A stretch of DNA of 64,000 nucleotides from Cheiracanthium punctorium (Eukaryota > Arthropoda > Arachnida > Araneae > Cheiracanthiidae). The notes beneath the pieces were generated by a model. It was given only the letters and a program-made list of their open reading frames with translations. It made no database searches and had not been told where the DNA came from. Made by a program: the position numbers and the translations under genes. The DNA is taken from contig JAWZYV010000091.1 in NCBI GenBank assembly GCA_038373885.1, positions 372,001 through 436,000 of the forward strand, given 5' to 3'. This document shows, piece after piece, positions 22,568 to 35,300 of the stretch. Positions within the stretch are counted from its first letter, which is position 1, and each line of letters begins with the position of its first letter.

Positions 22568-24611
22568 GGGTCATTCCATGTCAAATCAACGAAAAAATTG
22601 GGATTTTCAACCTGACCCCCTCAGAATTCTATGAAATTCAGTATGGTAGAAGTATCTATAGAGAAAAAAATAAATGTGAAATTTCTAGTCCATATCACTA
22701 TTAGTTTTTGAAATATTTAATTTTAAAGTTTGTGAAATTCATGAAATTTTAGAAATTCTTGCACTATACAATTGGCTCCAATTTCTCTCCTAATTATCGT
22801 AAAAACTCCATTTAAGTGTCTACAGAAAGTAAACAGGTTGCCCTTTCTTATCATATGTAACATGATTAAATTTTTAAAAATTTTTATTTAGAGTTCATCA
22901 TTTTAAATTTTTAAAAATTTTAATTTAGAGTTCATTTAAAATTTTTTAAATTTTAAATTTCAAAAAGTATATTTTAAAATTTTTTTTAAAAATTATATGT
23001 TATTCTTCTATTTATTTTTAACAATATCTGAAAGTTTCATTCTGGGATTACCATGGGTTTTCCAGTAATAAATTAAAAGAAAATTGCAATCATCTCGATT
23101 TAATAACACCAAAAGAAAATTTTTGTATTTTAAAATAAAATTACACTTTTAACTTAATATAAGAATTTTAAGAGAGAACAAAAAATCTTGATAATGTTTT
23201 TCAACGCTTTCATTGGGGGTACACACAAGGCAATGTCTCTCTCTCTCTCTTCTCCCCCCCCCCCCCCCCAAAAAAAAATAGAATTTTACTAAAACAATTA
23301 TTTGTTTTTAAAATTTCAAGAGCAGTTGAGTCCAAATTTGTTTTTGCTGGAGTTTTTATCGGGGGTGCTTTCAAAGTAAGAAAGGGGGTGTGCCTCCCCC
23401 TTATAAATAGGAAATTTCAGAATTTGTCTAACAAAATTCCATTTTTCTTTTTTATTCGTAATTTTAAAAAATCATTATGTTTCATAAAATGCTTCCACTA
23501 TTCCAATGAGTTACAACTATTCCTTTAATTGTCAATTTTTAAATAATAACATTTTCAGGTTAAAAAAAATAGAAATAATAGTTACAGTAAGATGTTATTT
23601 TTATGTTGCATGCATATTCTTAACTATTAAGTAAATATTTCAAGTGTTACCTTTAATTGATGTGCATTTTTAAAAAATTGAGTTTTAAATTTAATGCAGT
23701 AAGAAAAACTTACAACTTGCAGATTATGCACAACGTAAAATAAAAAAGAAAGTAAACCATTGTGCGATTTTTTTTTCTCAAATTTATTGGATGCAAATAG
23801 AATTTTTTTATCATATAATTTATGGGTAATAAAATGATGGGGATAGATTATATGGATGGAGAAAGTTTACTTTAATTTCATCTGTATGTGGATAAACATC
23901 CAGAACACATAAGCAAAACACCAAAAATTAGCAAAGGTTACCTTTAAATTAAAAGTTTGCTTGATATTAAACTAAAAGAAATAAATCATATGACATTTTT
24001 TCATAAAACTTTTTCCCACCTCTCTTCTTTTTATATATTGTTTTCCAACAGGAAAATTTTATAACCTCTCAAAGCAAGAAATTGATAGTGCTAACCAGAA
24101 GTTGTATTTAAAAAAAAAAAAAAACAACTTTTGTATACATCTTTGAAAGTAATACAAATTGCCGTTATGAAATGAGTAAATATAAGTTCATTCTTTAATT
24201 TCATCATGATCCTATTGCAATCCGTATCCTTTTAAGATCAATCATCTCAAACTCTGTTGAAATTCTTCATAGCCAAGTTTTAAAAGAGCCTTGACCTTTT
24301 TATAAATGTTAAAATTTTTTAACATTTTAAAAATTCAAGAACATTTGAGTCCAAATTTATTTTTAGTCAAGTTGTGGGTTTGTTTATTTGACATGGAATG
24401 ACCCCCAGATCTCATAATTTGAACCCTACACATTTTTAAAAAGGTCAAGGCTCTTTTAAAAATTGTCTATGAAGAATTTCAACAGAGTTTGAGAGGATTG
24501 ATCTTAAAAGGATATGGATTGCAATAAGATCATGATGAAATTAAAGAATGTTATTATATGTACTCATTTCATAACGGCAATTTGTATTGCTTCCAAAATA
24601 TGTATACAAAA

Positions 24612-24656
<45 letters not shown>

Positions 24657-26141
24657 TACTTCTGGTTAGCACTACCCATTTCTTGCTTTGAGAGGTTATA
24701 AACTTTTCCTGTTGGAAAACAATATATAAAAAGAAGAGAGGTGGAAAAAAGTTTTATGAAAAAATGTCATATGATTTATTTCTTTTAGTTTAATATCAAG
24801 CAACCTTTTAATTTAAAGGTAACCTTTGCTAGTGTTTGGTGTTTTGCTCATGTGTTCTGGATGTTTATTCGCATACAGATGAAATTAAACTTTCTCCGTC
24901 CACATAATCTATCCCCATCATTTTATTACCCATAAATTATATGATAAAAAAAAAATGCTATTTGCATCCAATAAATTTGAGAAAAAATCACACAATGGTT
25001 TACTTTCTTTTTTTATTTTACTTTCTGCATAATCTGCAAGCTGTAAGTTTTTCTTACTACGTTCAAATTTAAAACTCATTTTTTTAAAAATACACATCAG
25101 TTAAAGGTAACACTTGAAATATTTACTTAATAGTTAAGAATATGCATGCAACATAAAAATAACATCTTACTGTAATTATTATTTCTATTTTTTTAAACCT
25201 GAAAATGTTATTATTTAAAAATTGACAATTAAAGGAATAGTTGTAACTCATTGGAATAGTGGACGCATTTTATGAAACATAATGATTTTTTAAATTACTA
25301 ATAAGAAATAAAAATGTAAATTTTGTTAGACAAATTCTGAAAATTCCTATTTATAAGGGGAGGCACACCCCCTTTCTTACTTTGAAAGCACCCCCGATAA
25401 AACCCCCAGCAAAAACAAATTTGGACTCAACTGCTCTTGAAACTTTAAAAACAAATAATTGCTTTAGTAAAACTCTATTTTCTAAAATTCTATTTTTTTT
25501 TGGGGGGGGGGGGGGAAGAGAGAGACATTGCCTTGTGTGTACCCCCAATGAGAGTTTTGAAAAACGTTAAGATTTTTTATTCTCTCTCAAAATTCTTATA
25601 TTAAGCTAAAAGTAATTTTATTTTAAAATACAAAAATTTTCTTTTGTTATTAAATCGATGATAACAATTTTCTTAAATTTATTACTCGAAAACCCATGGC
25701 AATCCCAGAATGAAACTTTCAGATATTGTTAACAATAAATAGAAGAATGACATATAATTTAAAAAAAATTAAAAATATACTTTTTGAAATTTAAAATTTT
25801 AAAAATTTAAAATGATGAACTTTAAATTACAAATTTTAAAAATTTAATCATGTTAGATATGATAAGAAAGGGCAACCTGTTTACTTTCTATAGACACTTA
25901 AATGTAGTTTCTATGATAATTAGGAGGGAAATTGGAGCCAATTGTATAGTGCAAGAATTTCTATAATTTCATTAATTTCACAAACTTTAAAATTAAATAT
26001 TTCGAAAACTAAAAGTGATACGGACTAGAAATTTTACATTAATTTTTTTTCTCTATACATACAACTATCATACCAAATTTCATAGAATTCTGGGGGGGGG
26101 GGTCAGGTTGTGAGCCTCGTTGATTTGACATGGAATGACCC
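22568..26141. mobile_element. 3.57-kb palindromic transposon-like element
   Basis: The two halves (about 22568-24310 and 24425-26141) are inverted copies, with only scattered differences in the stretches compared by eye. Both outer ends read GGGTCATTCCATGTCAAATC inward and are flanked by TGGT (22564-22567, 26142-26145), a possible 4-bp target duplication. A third copy of the terminus (TTTGACATGGAATGACCC) ends at about 24404 in the central spacer. This suggests one 1.84-kb element (22568-24404) joined to an inverted partner. No coding capacity seen; superfamily not assigned. Confidence 0.9.
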
Positions 26142-26145
26142 TGGT

Positions 26146-29100
26146 ATAAAGGTCTACATTAAACACATTTTCAGTTACAATATACATCTTTGGTTGTTTT
26201 TTTTATAATGCAGAACTGCTTTGACATTTCTGTGTCATTTGAAAGCATAAAATGCGTTGATATACGATAGCTGGATGTTAAAATTCGATAACGATTTACA
26301 CTTGGTTTTTACGTAACCGATAAGGGATGGGATGGACGCTATAACATGCGAGATGAAAAATGACCCAGGTCTCGTCCCGTCTCGCGCGCACCTGCAAGTC
26401 TCGTTCAGTCTCGTGCAAGTCTGTTTTCACATATGGTTTGACGCCTAAATGGCTTCATTTTTATTTTCTTGTACGAATAAAGGCGATGGGAGCATTTGAA
26501 TCCGCCTTTCTAACTGGCTATCCGGAGCTTTGGTGGATTTTTTAAATGTGAATACTGACCCATTCTCTTTTAAGGAGGCATCCACAAAAAAATCCCACCC
26601 ATAGGCGTATCTCTAGAGTTTAAGTAATTAGCATTAAACATACAATAACTCGTCGCATTTGTAGGAAATTGCCCGTGTTTATCAGGTAACTTATAACATA
26701 AAACACTGCCTCTGTTTTTGGTTAGTCTGCCAGTCAATTTCACCTCAGAGTGTCTTATTTTAAGATGGCGAAAAAATGTTATTTATACATTCTCGAATTA
26801 TTTTTCGAGTAACAACTATCGTATATCAGGTAAATGGTTTTTTGATTGCATGGGATAGGGTACTGATTACGATACATTCTGTCTGGACGTTACAGAAGTT
26901 GTACCTAAGACACTACATTTTTTCCAGCTAACACATCACTCTACGACATTCTTTGCTTAGAGACCTCTTTTCTTTTCTCTCCCCCCCCCCTCTTCTTTTT
27001 TTCTTCTTTTTTTTTCTTTCGTTATGAATATTATGAAACCGCTAGTTATCCACTATTAGTTGAAAGTTTAGGTAATCGCCTAAATATTATCCCTCTCTAA
27101 TTCGATTTAAGTGTTTCGATTGTGTGTCGATTTAAGTTTGTGTTTGACACGATGTATAACTATTAATCTGACCAACCTACGAAGATAATTTCCTGATTGG
27201 AAATTGAGGGTGGGATTTCCAGTCAGAAATCAGTCTCTTCATCTGGACTGGCACCAGCCTGTTTAATTATCTTGTCAGTTTGCTAAATTTATATACAAAG
27301 CCCCATTATAAAACTTTGGCTCATACTTTTTTCTAATAATTCCCCTGGGTGGTTTCTCATTGTTTGTTGAGGACAAGGTATCACCAGACTAGCATTTCAT
27401 TAACAGATAAGCATCATTTTCGAAATTAAAAACATGACTTTTTTTTTTTTTTAAACTGAATAGAATTAAGTAAGTTATGGGAGGGGAGACTTATGGCATG
27501 GTCCGTCCGTGGACTTCGCGGCATACTTTTCTTCATGATACTTGTGTAAATGAATGTTACACTACTAACTTTATTTTTTTCTCAGCGTAGAATGAGGGAA
27601 ATGAATTATGTAAACAATGATTCGTATTGCCTTACTGTTACTGAGACAAAATACTTTGAGTTGTTGACCTCTTCGATTAAAATTGCTCTTTTTAGTCGGG
27701 ACGTGCTTGTTCATTATTCCCAAACTTTTTACACTTTTATTAGGACTTGCGTATATATATATGTTCATTGTGATGGATCATTCATGTTCGCTAGAGCGTT
27801 TGACCCGAATAAAATCAATTCAATCGTCAGATTAATAAGGACGATAAAAGTTGAATAATGTTCATAACTTGCGAGTAACATATAAGTCGGGTGATTTCTA
27901 TATAGGGTAATGTCTGATGGTACGGGCAGTATCACTTTCCAGAACCGCCGATTTGAATTGGGTATGCATCACATATTTCGCAGTTTGAGAACACGAAATC
28001 TCCCAGACCATTTAGTGCAATGCTAAAAACACAAGCTAATTTATTTAGTCTGATATACCAGTAAAACAGTAAAATTTTCTCCTGGAAGATTTAAAGAAAA
28101 AATTATTTATAGCGTTTTTGCCTCTGTTTTTCTGTTATATTATGTACGTGTTCTATACTTCTCGAAGAATATTCTGGACATTGAATACTCCCATTAATTC
28201 ACCTTTACACATAACCATTCAACATCGCCACAAACTAAACAATATTATTTATCTGAAAATTCCTATTTTGTCTGGCTATTTAGAAACTGCATTATAGGCC
28301 ATAAAAGGAACCGTATTTGTTTAGAAGACGCCAGCAAAGTCACAAAGAAATTAAGAAACCGGTTAATTTCTTTTTTCTTTTCTTTATTATTTATTTTAGC
28401 GTTAGTTATATTATTTTAGCGTTTAAGATGTTTGCTGACTTACGTTTCTTGCGTGTGTGTGTGATTCTTAAAATTGTAATTTTCTAAATAGTTATTAACG
28501 ACCTCCATTTAAAAGGTATCGCATATCTATTTCATTTAATTTAGTTTTAAATCTTTTCTTTCAACAGTTCTGGCTACGAATCTACTATACGTTCATACCT
28601 TTATTTTAGCGGTAATTTTTTTAATTATTTTGTGGAGGAAAAAAAAAAGAGTTATTATTTTTAAAGATGTGTGAATATATGAAATGGGGAAGAGTGTATG
28701 ATTTTATAAGATCGAACAATAATTAATAGGTTACGGGAAAATCCCACTTAGTGGCTGAATTAAGTCATTTCCCGCATAAGTGATATCTGTTGTACGGCCG
28801 ATTAGAGCAAGTGGGCCTCTTTTTCTTGAGCTGTAGTTATGAACCTAAGGGTCGGCTCCCTCCTGTGAGTACCACCTCGATCAACAACAGTCTCCGTCAG
28901 TGGTGAATCAAACCCCTCTCCCATGCAAAAAATTGCTTTAAGATAGAAAGCATCTCCCCCCCCCCCCCCCCCCCCCCCCACACCTGCTGTTGTCATTTCG
29001 CTTAGGTCAAAAGCATCTGCCTGTGATCCCCGTCATGAGTTGAGCTAATTTAAAAAGTCACAATAGATATTTTTGACAAAATGAACAAAACTGCTGTTCC

Positions 29101-29883
29101 GATTGATCACCTTAACCTCTATTTGGCGGTTTGTGATGATTTACTCTTTAAATTAGCACACCATGCATGGGAAAATCTGATGAAATAGTTATTCGAAACT
29201 GTGAATTAATAAGATGCCGGTGTAGCTTCTGACAATAGATGTGAATATGCATCTACATGGTAGACTGAGAATGAAGCACTCTGTTAAACAACCTTCTGGC
29301 TCCCGTTCCGCCCATTGCGTTGAAATTGCGAAATATAAGATCTATCGTGACGAAGTGGCATTGGACCAAATTAGTAATTTTCCACTAAAGAAAAATTTCC
29401 TTTGAATTTAGGTTTAATTCAACAGACCAGGAAATATTCCCCAAGCTAAATTTCCACGTAATAAAGTTTCCGTATTAGATAGATTTTATTGTATAACGAT
29501 ATTCATCCACACGTACAGTTTTTATAGGAACATATGAGTCATAATACAGTGTGCTGAAGCGCATTTTATTAAGCGCATCATCTTTCGGAAGCTGTTAGCT
29601 AATAGTACTTCTGAAAGATCAGTACTAACGTTAAATACTGCCTCTAGAATGTTATGCTTGAATCTAGAAATACCTAAAAGTTTGAGGTTTGTGCATTTGA
29701 GGTCAGGATTGCCAAAGTCGGCAAACTCATCGACTTGTTTTTATCTCCAAAAGCTTTTAGATCTTTTTGTTTTTATTGCCGAAAACTTGCAGCTTCCCTG
29801 AACGGGACTGCTTTGAAATTTTTAACATCGTTTTCAGGATTCCTCTACAATGTAGGAATTGTCTTTCTCCACAGTTTAGAGAG
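26146..29883. other. non-coding, nothing recognised
   Basis: Short ORFs only (for example 27550-27858, no motif). C run at about 28956-28979; T/C-rich tract at about 26967-27020. Confidence 0.5.
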
Positions 29884-29891
29884 GGTGTCGG

Positions 29892-30576
29892 CAGGGTTGT
29901 TAAAAACCCGTTTTTTTTGAGAAAAAACACAACCCATTGGGTTTTTTCAGGGTTTTGGGGGTTTTATTAGGGTTTTATCAGGGGTTTTGCAGAAGAGATG
30001 GGGTTTTATAATATTTGAAAAAAATTTGCTTATTACTAAATAAAACTTAAAGCAACTAATTGATTACAAAAATCAATTATAAATAAAAAATGGTTTAATT
30101 AATAGTAATAACTAATTACAATTATTAATAATACATGAAAAAATAATCTATAAATCAATAACAAAAGCAACCCTAATCATGGTTTGCTCTTAGATAAATT
30201 GACTATTAGTAATAATTTTAACAGTGGTATACTAGTGCTGAATTAGAACTTACACTAATGATTTTTCATGGTTAAAAAATCCTTATTCATTTTTACAGAT
30301 AAGCATAAAAATTTACTCCAGAAAGTTTTTATGCCTATGCGAAGTCTGGATTTCCCCCCCCCCCCTCGCCCCGGTAGTGGTGGTGTGGGGGGAGGTAGGT
30401 TGCTTTTTATAAACTGTACAAGTGGTGTACTGATATTAAGCAATGTATTGTCTACGTAATTAAAGTTGAAATTTTGAAAAAAACCTGTTGGGTTTTTTCT
30501 CGGACTTTTTCAAGTGGGCTTTTTCGAAAAAACCCACCCGGGTTTTTTCGGGTTGGGCAAAATCATAACAACCCTG
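29892..30576. mobile_element. non-autonomous hAT element with 8-bp target duplication
   Basis: Ends CAGGGTTGTTAAAAACCCG / ATAACAACCCTG, 685 bp, flanked by GGTGTCGG at 29884-29891 and 30577-30584. Subterminal GGGTTTTTTC repeats occur in both orientations near each end, a possible transposase-binding array. No transposase. Confidence 0.9.
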
Positions 30577-30780
30577 GGTGTCGGTAACCTCTGGAAAGTT
30601 GCGGGCTAAACTTTAAAATGTTAGCGAAGTAACTGGCCGTATATAATATTTATTTATGTGGGATTTTGAATGTTTTATATGGGTATTTGGTGTATGATCC
30701 GCGGGCCGGATCAAAAGCCGAGGCGGGCCACATCTGGCTCTTTGGCCGGAGGTTGCCCATTATGTGGTTTAGAGCATCGT
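30577..30780 (+). mobile_element. hAT-like fragment, target of the previous insertion
   Basis: GGTAACCTCTGGAAAGTTGC, AAAATGTTAGCGAAGT and CGGGCCGGATCAAAAGCC match a fragment at 46686-46905 in the same order. CAG..GTGGGCAACCT-type starts are common in hAT elements. Confidence 0.6.
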
Positions 30781-31038
30781 AAGAGAAAGGATAAATTTCC
30801 GCCTCTAGATCTTGCTTCCATGTACAGACAAATTCAGCAAGAGGACATGCTGTGCATGCACGGTGGTCTGATCACTGGTGAATCGAGCTCTGACCCGATT
30901 TGCCTGCAATCTGATGTTTTATATACCGGAAGGGGATATCTCTATTCCAAAGTCATTTTGGACGGTGGCAAATTGACTCCGATTAAATTTAAGGTCTTAA
31001 AAAGTCCATATACAACTGATAAAAATATTCGAGGATGA
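30781..31038 (+). other. unrecognised open frame next to a hAT fragment
   Basis: The frame is open from 30670 but its first third is transposon. The remainder (starting near EHRKRKDKFPPLDLASMYRQ, stop after 31038) is less AT-rich than its surroundings and has no motif I recognise. It might be an exapted exon, part of an unknown transposon gene, or chance. Confidence 0.2.
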
Positions 31039-31155
31039 CGTTGGATTTCTCACTAAAAAATAAGGGGGAAAAAAAAGTCTGTTGAAACTCGGTCCTTCCG
31101 AAGAAGCCAGTAGGCGTTTTGACCAGTGGACTCCGCTGCTCACATATAGGTTTGA

Positions 31156-31213
<58 letters not shown>

Positions 31214-32042
31214 GGTAGAAGGAGTTAACACTCGTACTAATGAGCACCAATGCACTTCATGTATTTATTTTTAAGCTTTTATTAATATTGCACATATTTT
31301 TGGCATGCGTGCTAGTTTTTTTTTAATAAATAGTCTATTTTTTAATAAATATAATGAATTTTTACGAGTTTTTGTAAGGATTGTGTGTTAAAGTTGTGAA
31401 TATACGAAAAAGCTGTTCCTCCTTTCAAGTGGTGTACATAATTTACTTTTTCTTTTCATTTTTACTGTAAAAGTGTTGTAGTGTATACATTTTTGTTTTC
31501 TTTGTTTGGCATTTGCTTTGTTTTATCCAAGGACATTTATTTTTTTAAAGCGCTATTTTGTATACAATTATTAACACAATTTATACTGTTCACATTAGCT
31601 TAAAATTTAGTGATATGGACTTGATACAGAACAATATCGATCAAACTTATCTCATTTTAAATGTAAATGGAGCTAAACGATTAAAAGTCTAAAGGAATTA
31701 CAGTATTTACACGAAACTGCTCTCGAAAACATGAAGTGCTAAATTATAATGATAATAGGATTAATAAACATCTAATGTCTTTCTGTACTTGCCATCACAT
31801 ACAAAAAAAAAAAAAAATTGTTGAAAAGCAAATATAAATGATGTTTTCTTGGATTATTCTTCAGCGTTATTTAGTGGAAACTAATTATTCCAGATACTGA
31901 TGTGCTAAGGTAACGATTTAACCTTTCCCATTAAAGTTCTTGAGATGTCTATTTACCTTTTCCTTATCTTCTCAGTTTTAGTTTTCCTGCTGTTAATTTC
32001 ATCTTCTAAAAGTGAATCCGCCTTTTCTGTTTCTTTTTGCAG
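31039..32042. other. non-coding; T tract and RabGAP1 5' intron end
   Basis: T run of about 46 at 31161-31206. The final part is the pyrimidine-rich intron end before the acceptor at 32042. The untranslated first exon and promoter of RabGAP1 were not identified. Confidence 0.5.
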
Positions 32043-32310
32043 ACTCGGCGTCTCTTTGGATGCTATGGCTTTGATTCAGAAGAATGCCAGGTAAGAGGTG
32101 CTCATCATGGATGATGACGTCAATCGCAGTTCCGATTCCCTGCCCACTAGTGAAGAATTCGAATTAGTTGGTTGCACCGAACCGAAACTGCACATCTCTG
32201 GCAATGGTGGCGAAGAACAATTAAAAGAATCCATGAAAGAAGTGCTTCAGGACTTCGAAGATCAGATCGACAACTCTCCATCTTCGGGGATGACCACGAA
32301 CGGGACAGTG
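32043..32310 (+). CDS. RabGAP1: RabGAP1 exon with start codon (residues 1-68) and 5'UTR end
   Basis: A pyrimidine tract ending in TTTTTGCAG just before 32043 is a strong acceptor, so an untranslated exon should lie upstream. Coding starts at ATG 32107 (ATC before the ATG, so A at -3). An upstream in-frame GTG at 32098 is not needed. The 68 residues begin MDDDVNRSSDSLPTSEEFEL and include LHISGNGGEEQLKESMKEVL, which resembles the N-terminus of vertebrate RABGAP1 (ESEDFVLV-type motif, then an IVGNGSEQQL-type motif). The donor is GTG|GTAAAC after 32310, phase 0. Two short upstream ORFs precede the start (32060-32074 and 32065-32094). A second strong donor, CCAG|GTAAGA, occurs at 32090/32091 inside the leader. 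Confidence 0.9.
32060..32094 (+). promoter_or_regulatory. two overlapping upstream ORFs in the RabGAP1 leader
   Basis: ATG 32060 opens a 4-codon frame ending TGA at 32074. ATG 32065 opens a 9-codon frame (MALIQKNAR) ending TAA at 32094, 12 bases before the main ATG at 32107. If the leader is transcribed as drawn, both would be met by scanning ribosomes first and could lower or tune RabGAP1 translation. This is inference, because leader transcription is unproven. Confidence 0.5.
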
Positions 32311-35300
32311 GTAAACGTTCTTGTACAGAAAATTCTTCTTTTCATATTTTCCTTGGAAAGGGGGAGGGGGGCAGAAGAAATGGGTGAAACAAATGTTTCA
32401 TGCGCACAATTGTATTAACTTGACCTTAGTTCGTACTTAGTGGCCCGGGTTTAGATGGGTTTATGATCAGGGAAGTTCCGAAACTCTTGGATCCACAAGA
32501 TGACTGAACGATTTCTTGGACTGCTATTCAAATATTAGAGTATTTGTAATCTCTACCGTGTTTTTAAACTTTTTTTTACTTTAACAGCGATTATTTTGGG
32601 ATTAAATCTGATGTTACTTACATTCTGTAATTATTAAATTCCATTACAGTTCTTGCAGGGTCGGTCCTAAAGTACGTGGCACCCCTCCGCAAACGTAAAA
32701 AAAGGTGCCTTTTTATTGCTCTTTATTAAGTTTTTCACGATTTTAAAGCTCGAACTGGCTCCCCGATGCGTTGCTTACCGCGTTGGGCCGCCCCTGAGTT
32801 CTTGGAATATTTAGATAATAAAATTTAGAAATGATTGAAACTTAATCCGTTCATAGAGTTTTTACGGCGCCATGCTATGGGCCGTCCAGAGACGGCCCGA
32901 GGGGCGTGCGGGGCCCCAGGCGAACCGCAAGAGCGGGGCCTCTTCTCTATCATGTCTTATGAGATAGCAATAAAATAGCCCAGGAGCGGGGCCTGTATAA
33001 GCGCGGGGCCTTAGGCGATCGCCTACATTCGCACCCCCCTTGGGCCGGCCCTGGGCCATCTTATTGCGATAGAAAATCTAGTGTACCTACATATTAGAAT
33101 TATTAAATTCCGTTAAGTTGTTGGAATCTTATATCATTGATTTTGAGAATGACAAACTCAGGTCGTTCCTGGAGTTTTTGGGGCCCGGTACAAGGCCATC
33201 TTGCAGTAGGAAATCTAATTTTTCGAGTTTGGGAGCCCCTACACTCCCTACTCAGTTAGGTCAGTGGGTGTTTCATCCAATGGAATAAACTTTATCAGTT
33301 TTGAATTCTCTCTTGCCTAAATTGTCTCTCTAGGCTAAATATTCGCCAATTGACGGATGTGTGTGACCAGAGGCTTAATCCGTACAAAACTCAATTTTAT
33401 GATTCTTTTCATGTATGAGACTGGAATTTCTGTTTCAAATACTAGCTTTGAAATACTATGCTGATAAAGTGAATTAATTTTGGCATACTTGAGACTTTTT
33501 GACTTTTAATTTACCGTTGTAACAACCAGCAGTATACCAACTTTTTTGTATACTGCTGAAATATACTGCAAATATATACTGCGAATATACTGCAAAACAA
33601 CAACAACAACGAAAAAAAAACAAAAACTTGCTGTTTTTAATTACAGTCACTTAAATATGCCCATGCCTCAACAAGTGTTACCTCAAATAATCGGTTTTCA
33701 GTTTCTAGGCTACTTTCACATAATTTTCTGCAATTTGTTTTTCCATCAATATCCTTGGCAAAAAAGCACATGAACTTTAGGTTTGAGCATCCTTTTTAAA
33801 CTTCAAATCTTTTTAACTAATAATTTTACTTACAGTTCCAGAAGTCATCGCTAGTTTCGATGCAAATGCAATGGATATTTTACTCGGCGGACTTTTTTTA
33901 TAATCAGAAATTTCATTTCATTTATATTCACTTCACTTGATACAGCCGACGCGCTTGTTTTTGCGAACCTACTCAAATCGTCTGTAAAGTCGCATCTTAA
34001 AATCATCTATGGGAGTGTATTTAGGACCACTGGCTACTTCGTAAAATCGCAAGTGTTCGTAAAAACGATCGTCGAGATCTAAGTATGGTGTTTCGTGGTC
34101 ATATTTTATTTTTATTTTCTCCAAAGTTTTTTTTTTTTTTTTAAACCTTTCGAATAATAAATACCTTTCGAAATGAGATAACTGTTAGTAAGTTAGGTGT
34201 AATGTATAATGTTAGGTGTTCACACACAGAGCTCTTTATAGCGATTAAAGTATTGGACGAAACGTAATCAAATTTGATGAGCGTAGATAGTGGACCATGG
34301 GATCTCAATTAAAAAAAAAGTGCCAAAAGTCAGTACTAGGGGAAATATTGGCATTATTTACTGAATAAAATGCATTAATTAACATATAATCGCGTTATTT
34401 TGCTTTCCTTTTTTGCTATTATGAGTTTTCAAGCCGTTTTTCGATGGCTCTTACATTATTGAACCTTGCTTTGCTAGTCTATCTTCGTTACCAGCAGAAC
34501 GAGAATGTTTTTGCTGCCCTTAAATTAAAATATTTTAGCTGCAAATGGTTAATTTTAGACATCTCTAACGTTAACTGATGCTCTGCAACACCAAGAAAAA
34601 AATTCTAACACGTTTATAGAAGTTTCATAATCAAATTATTGTATGCATATAATAAAATGATGATTTGTTTCCTATTTCGGACAACATATGGCAGTAGCAT
34701 GCTTTTAAAATATTAAAGTATCACAACAACAATCACAATGTGTTTTTGCCAGTCCTGTTTGTCAAAAAGTAACGATCGAAACAATGCTATTTGGAAATAA
34801 AAATCAATAATAGATAATCTTCTCAACTCATTTATCAGCCTTTAAAATAATTTTTTAAACGTTTTCTCTGCTGTAAATATACTTTTCTAAATTATTGATC
34901 GACGATGTTCGAAACACCGAATTTTTTTAATGTTTAATTTATTGTCACAGAGTGCCAGTGACCTAAAAATTTAAGGAAATCATTAATTACAATCTTATTT
35001 CTCCAATTCAACAGTTTTTATTCGTGAAATAGAGCGTATTTAGTTGAAATAATGATTAATATCATTGATGAGCATGTCAAACACACGTGTAAAGTCGAAA
35101 TCAAATTGCGGCAGCTTTGATCATTGCGAATCTTCGGACATTATTGAACCGATTGTTAAGGAGTAGTAAAACCTCACTAACTTTATAAACTGAAATTCAA
35201 TGTTTGTAAGTATTTTATTTCATTAGGATTTTTTTTTTTCCCTCAGAAAATGTATTAAAGAAAATTATTTACGAATTCATTGCTTGACGATCGAAAAAAG

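Noticed and set aside
27550..27858. 102-codon ORF
   Set aside because: No motif, no splice context, ordinary AT-rich composition.
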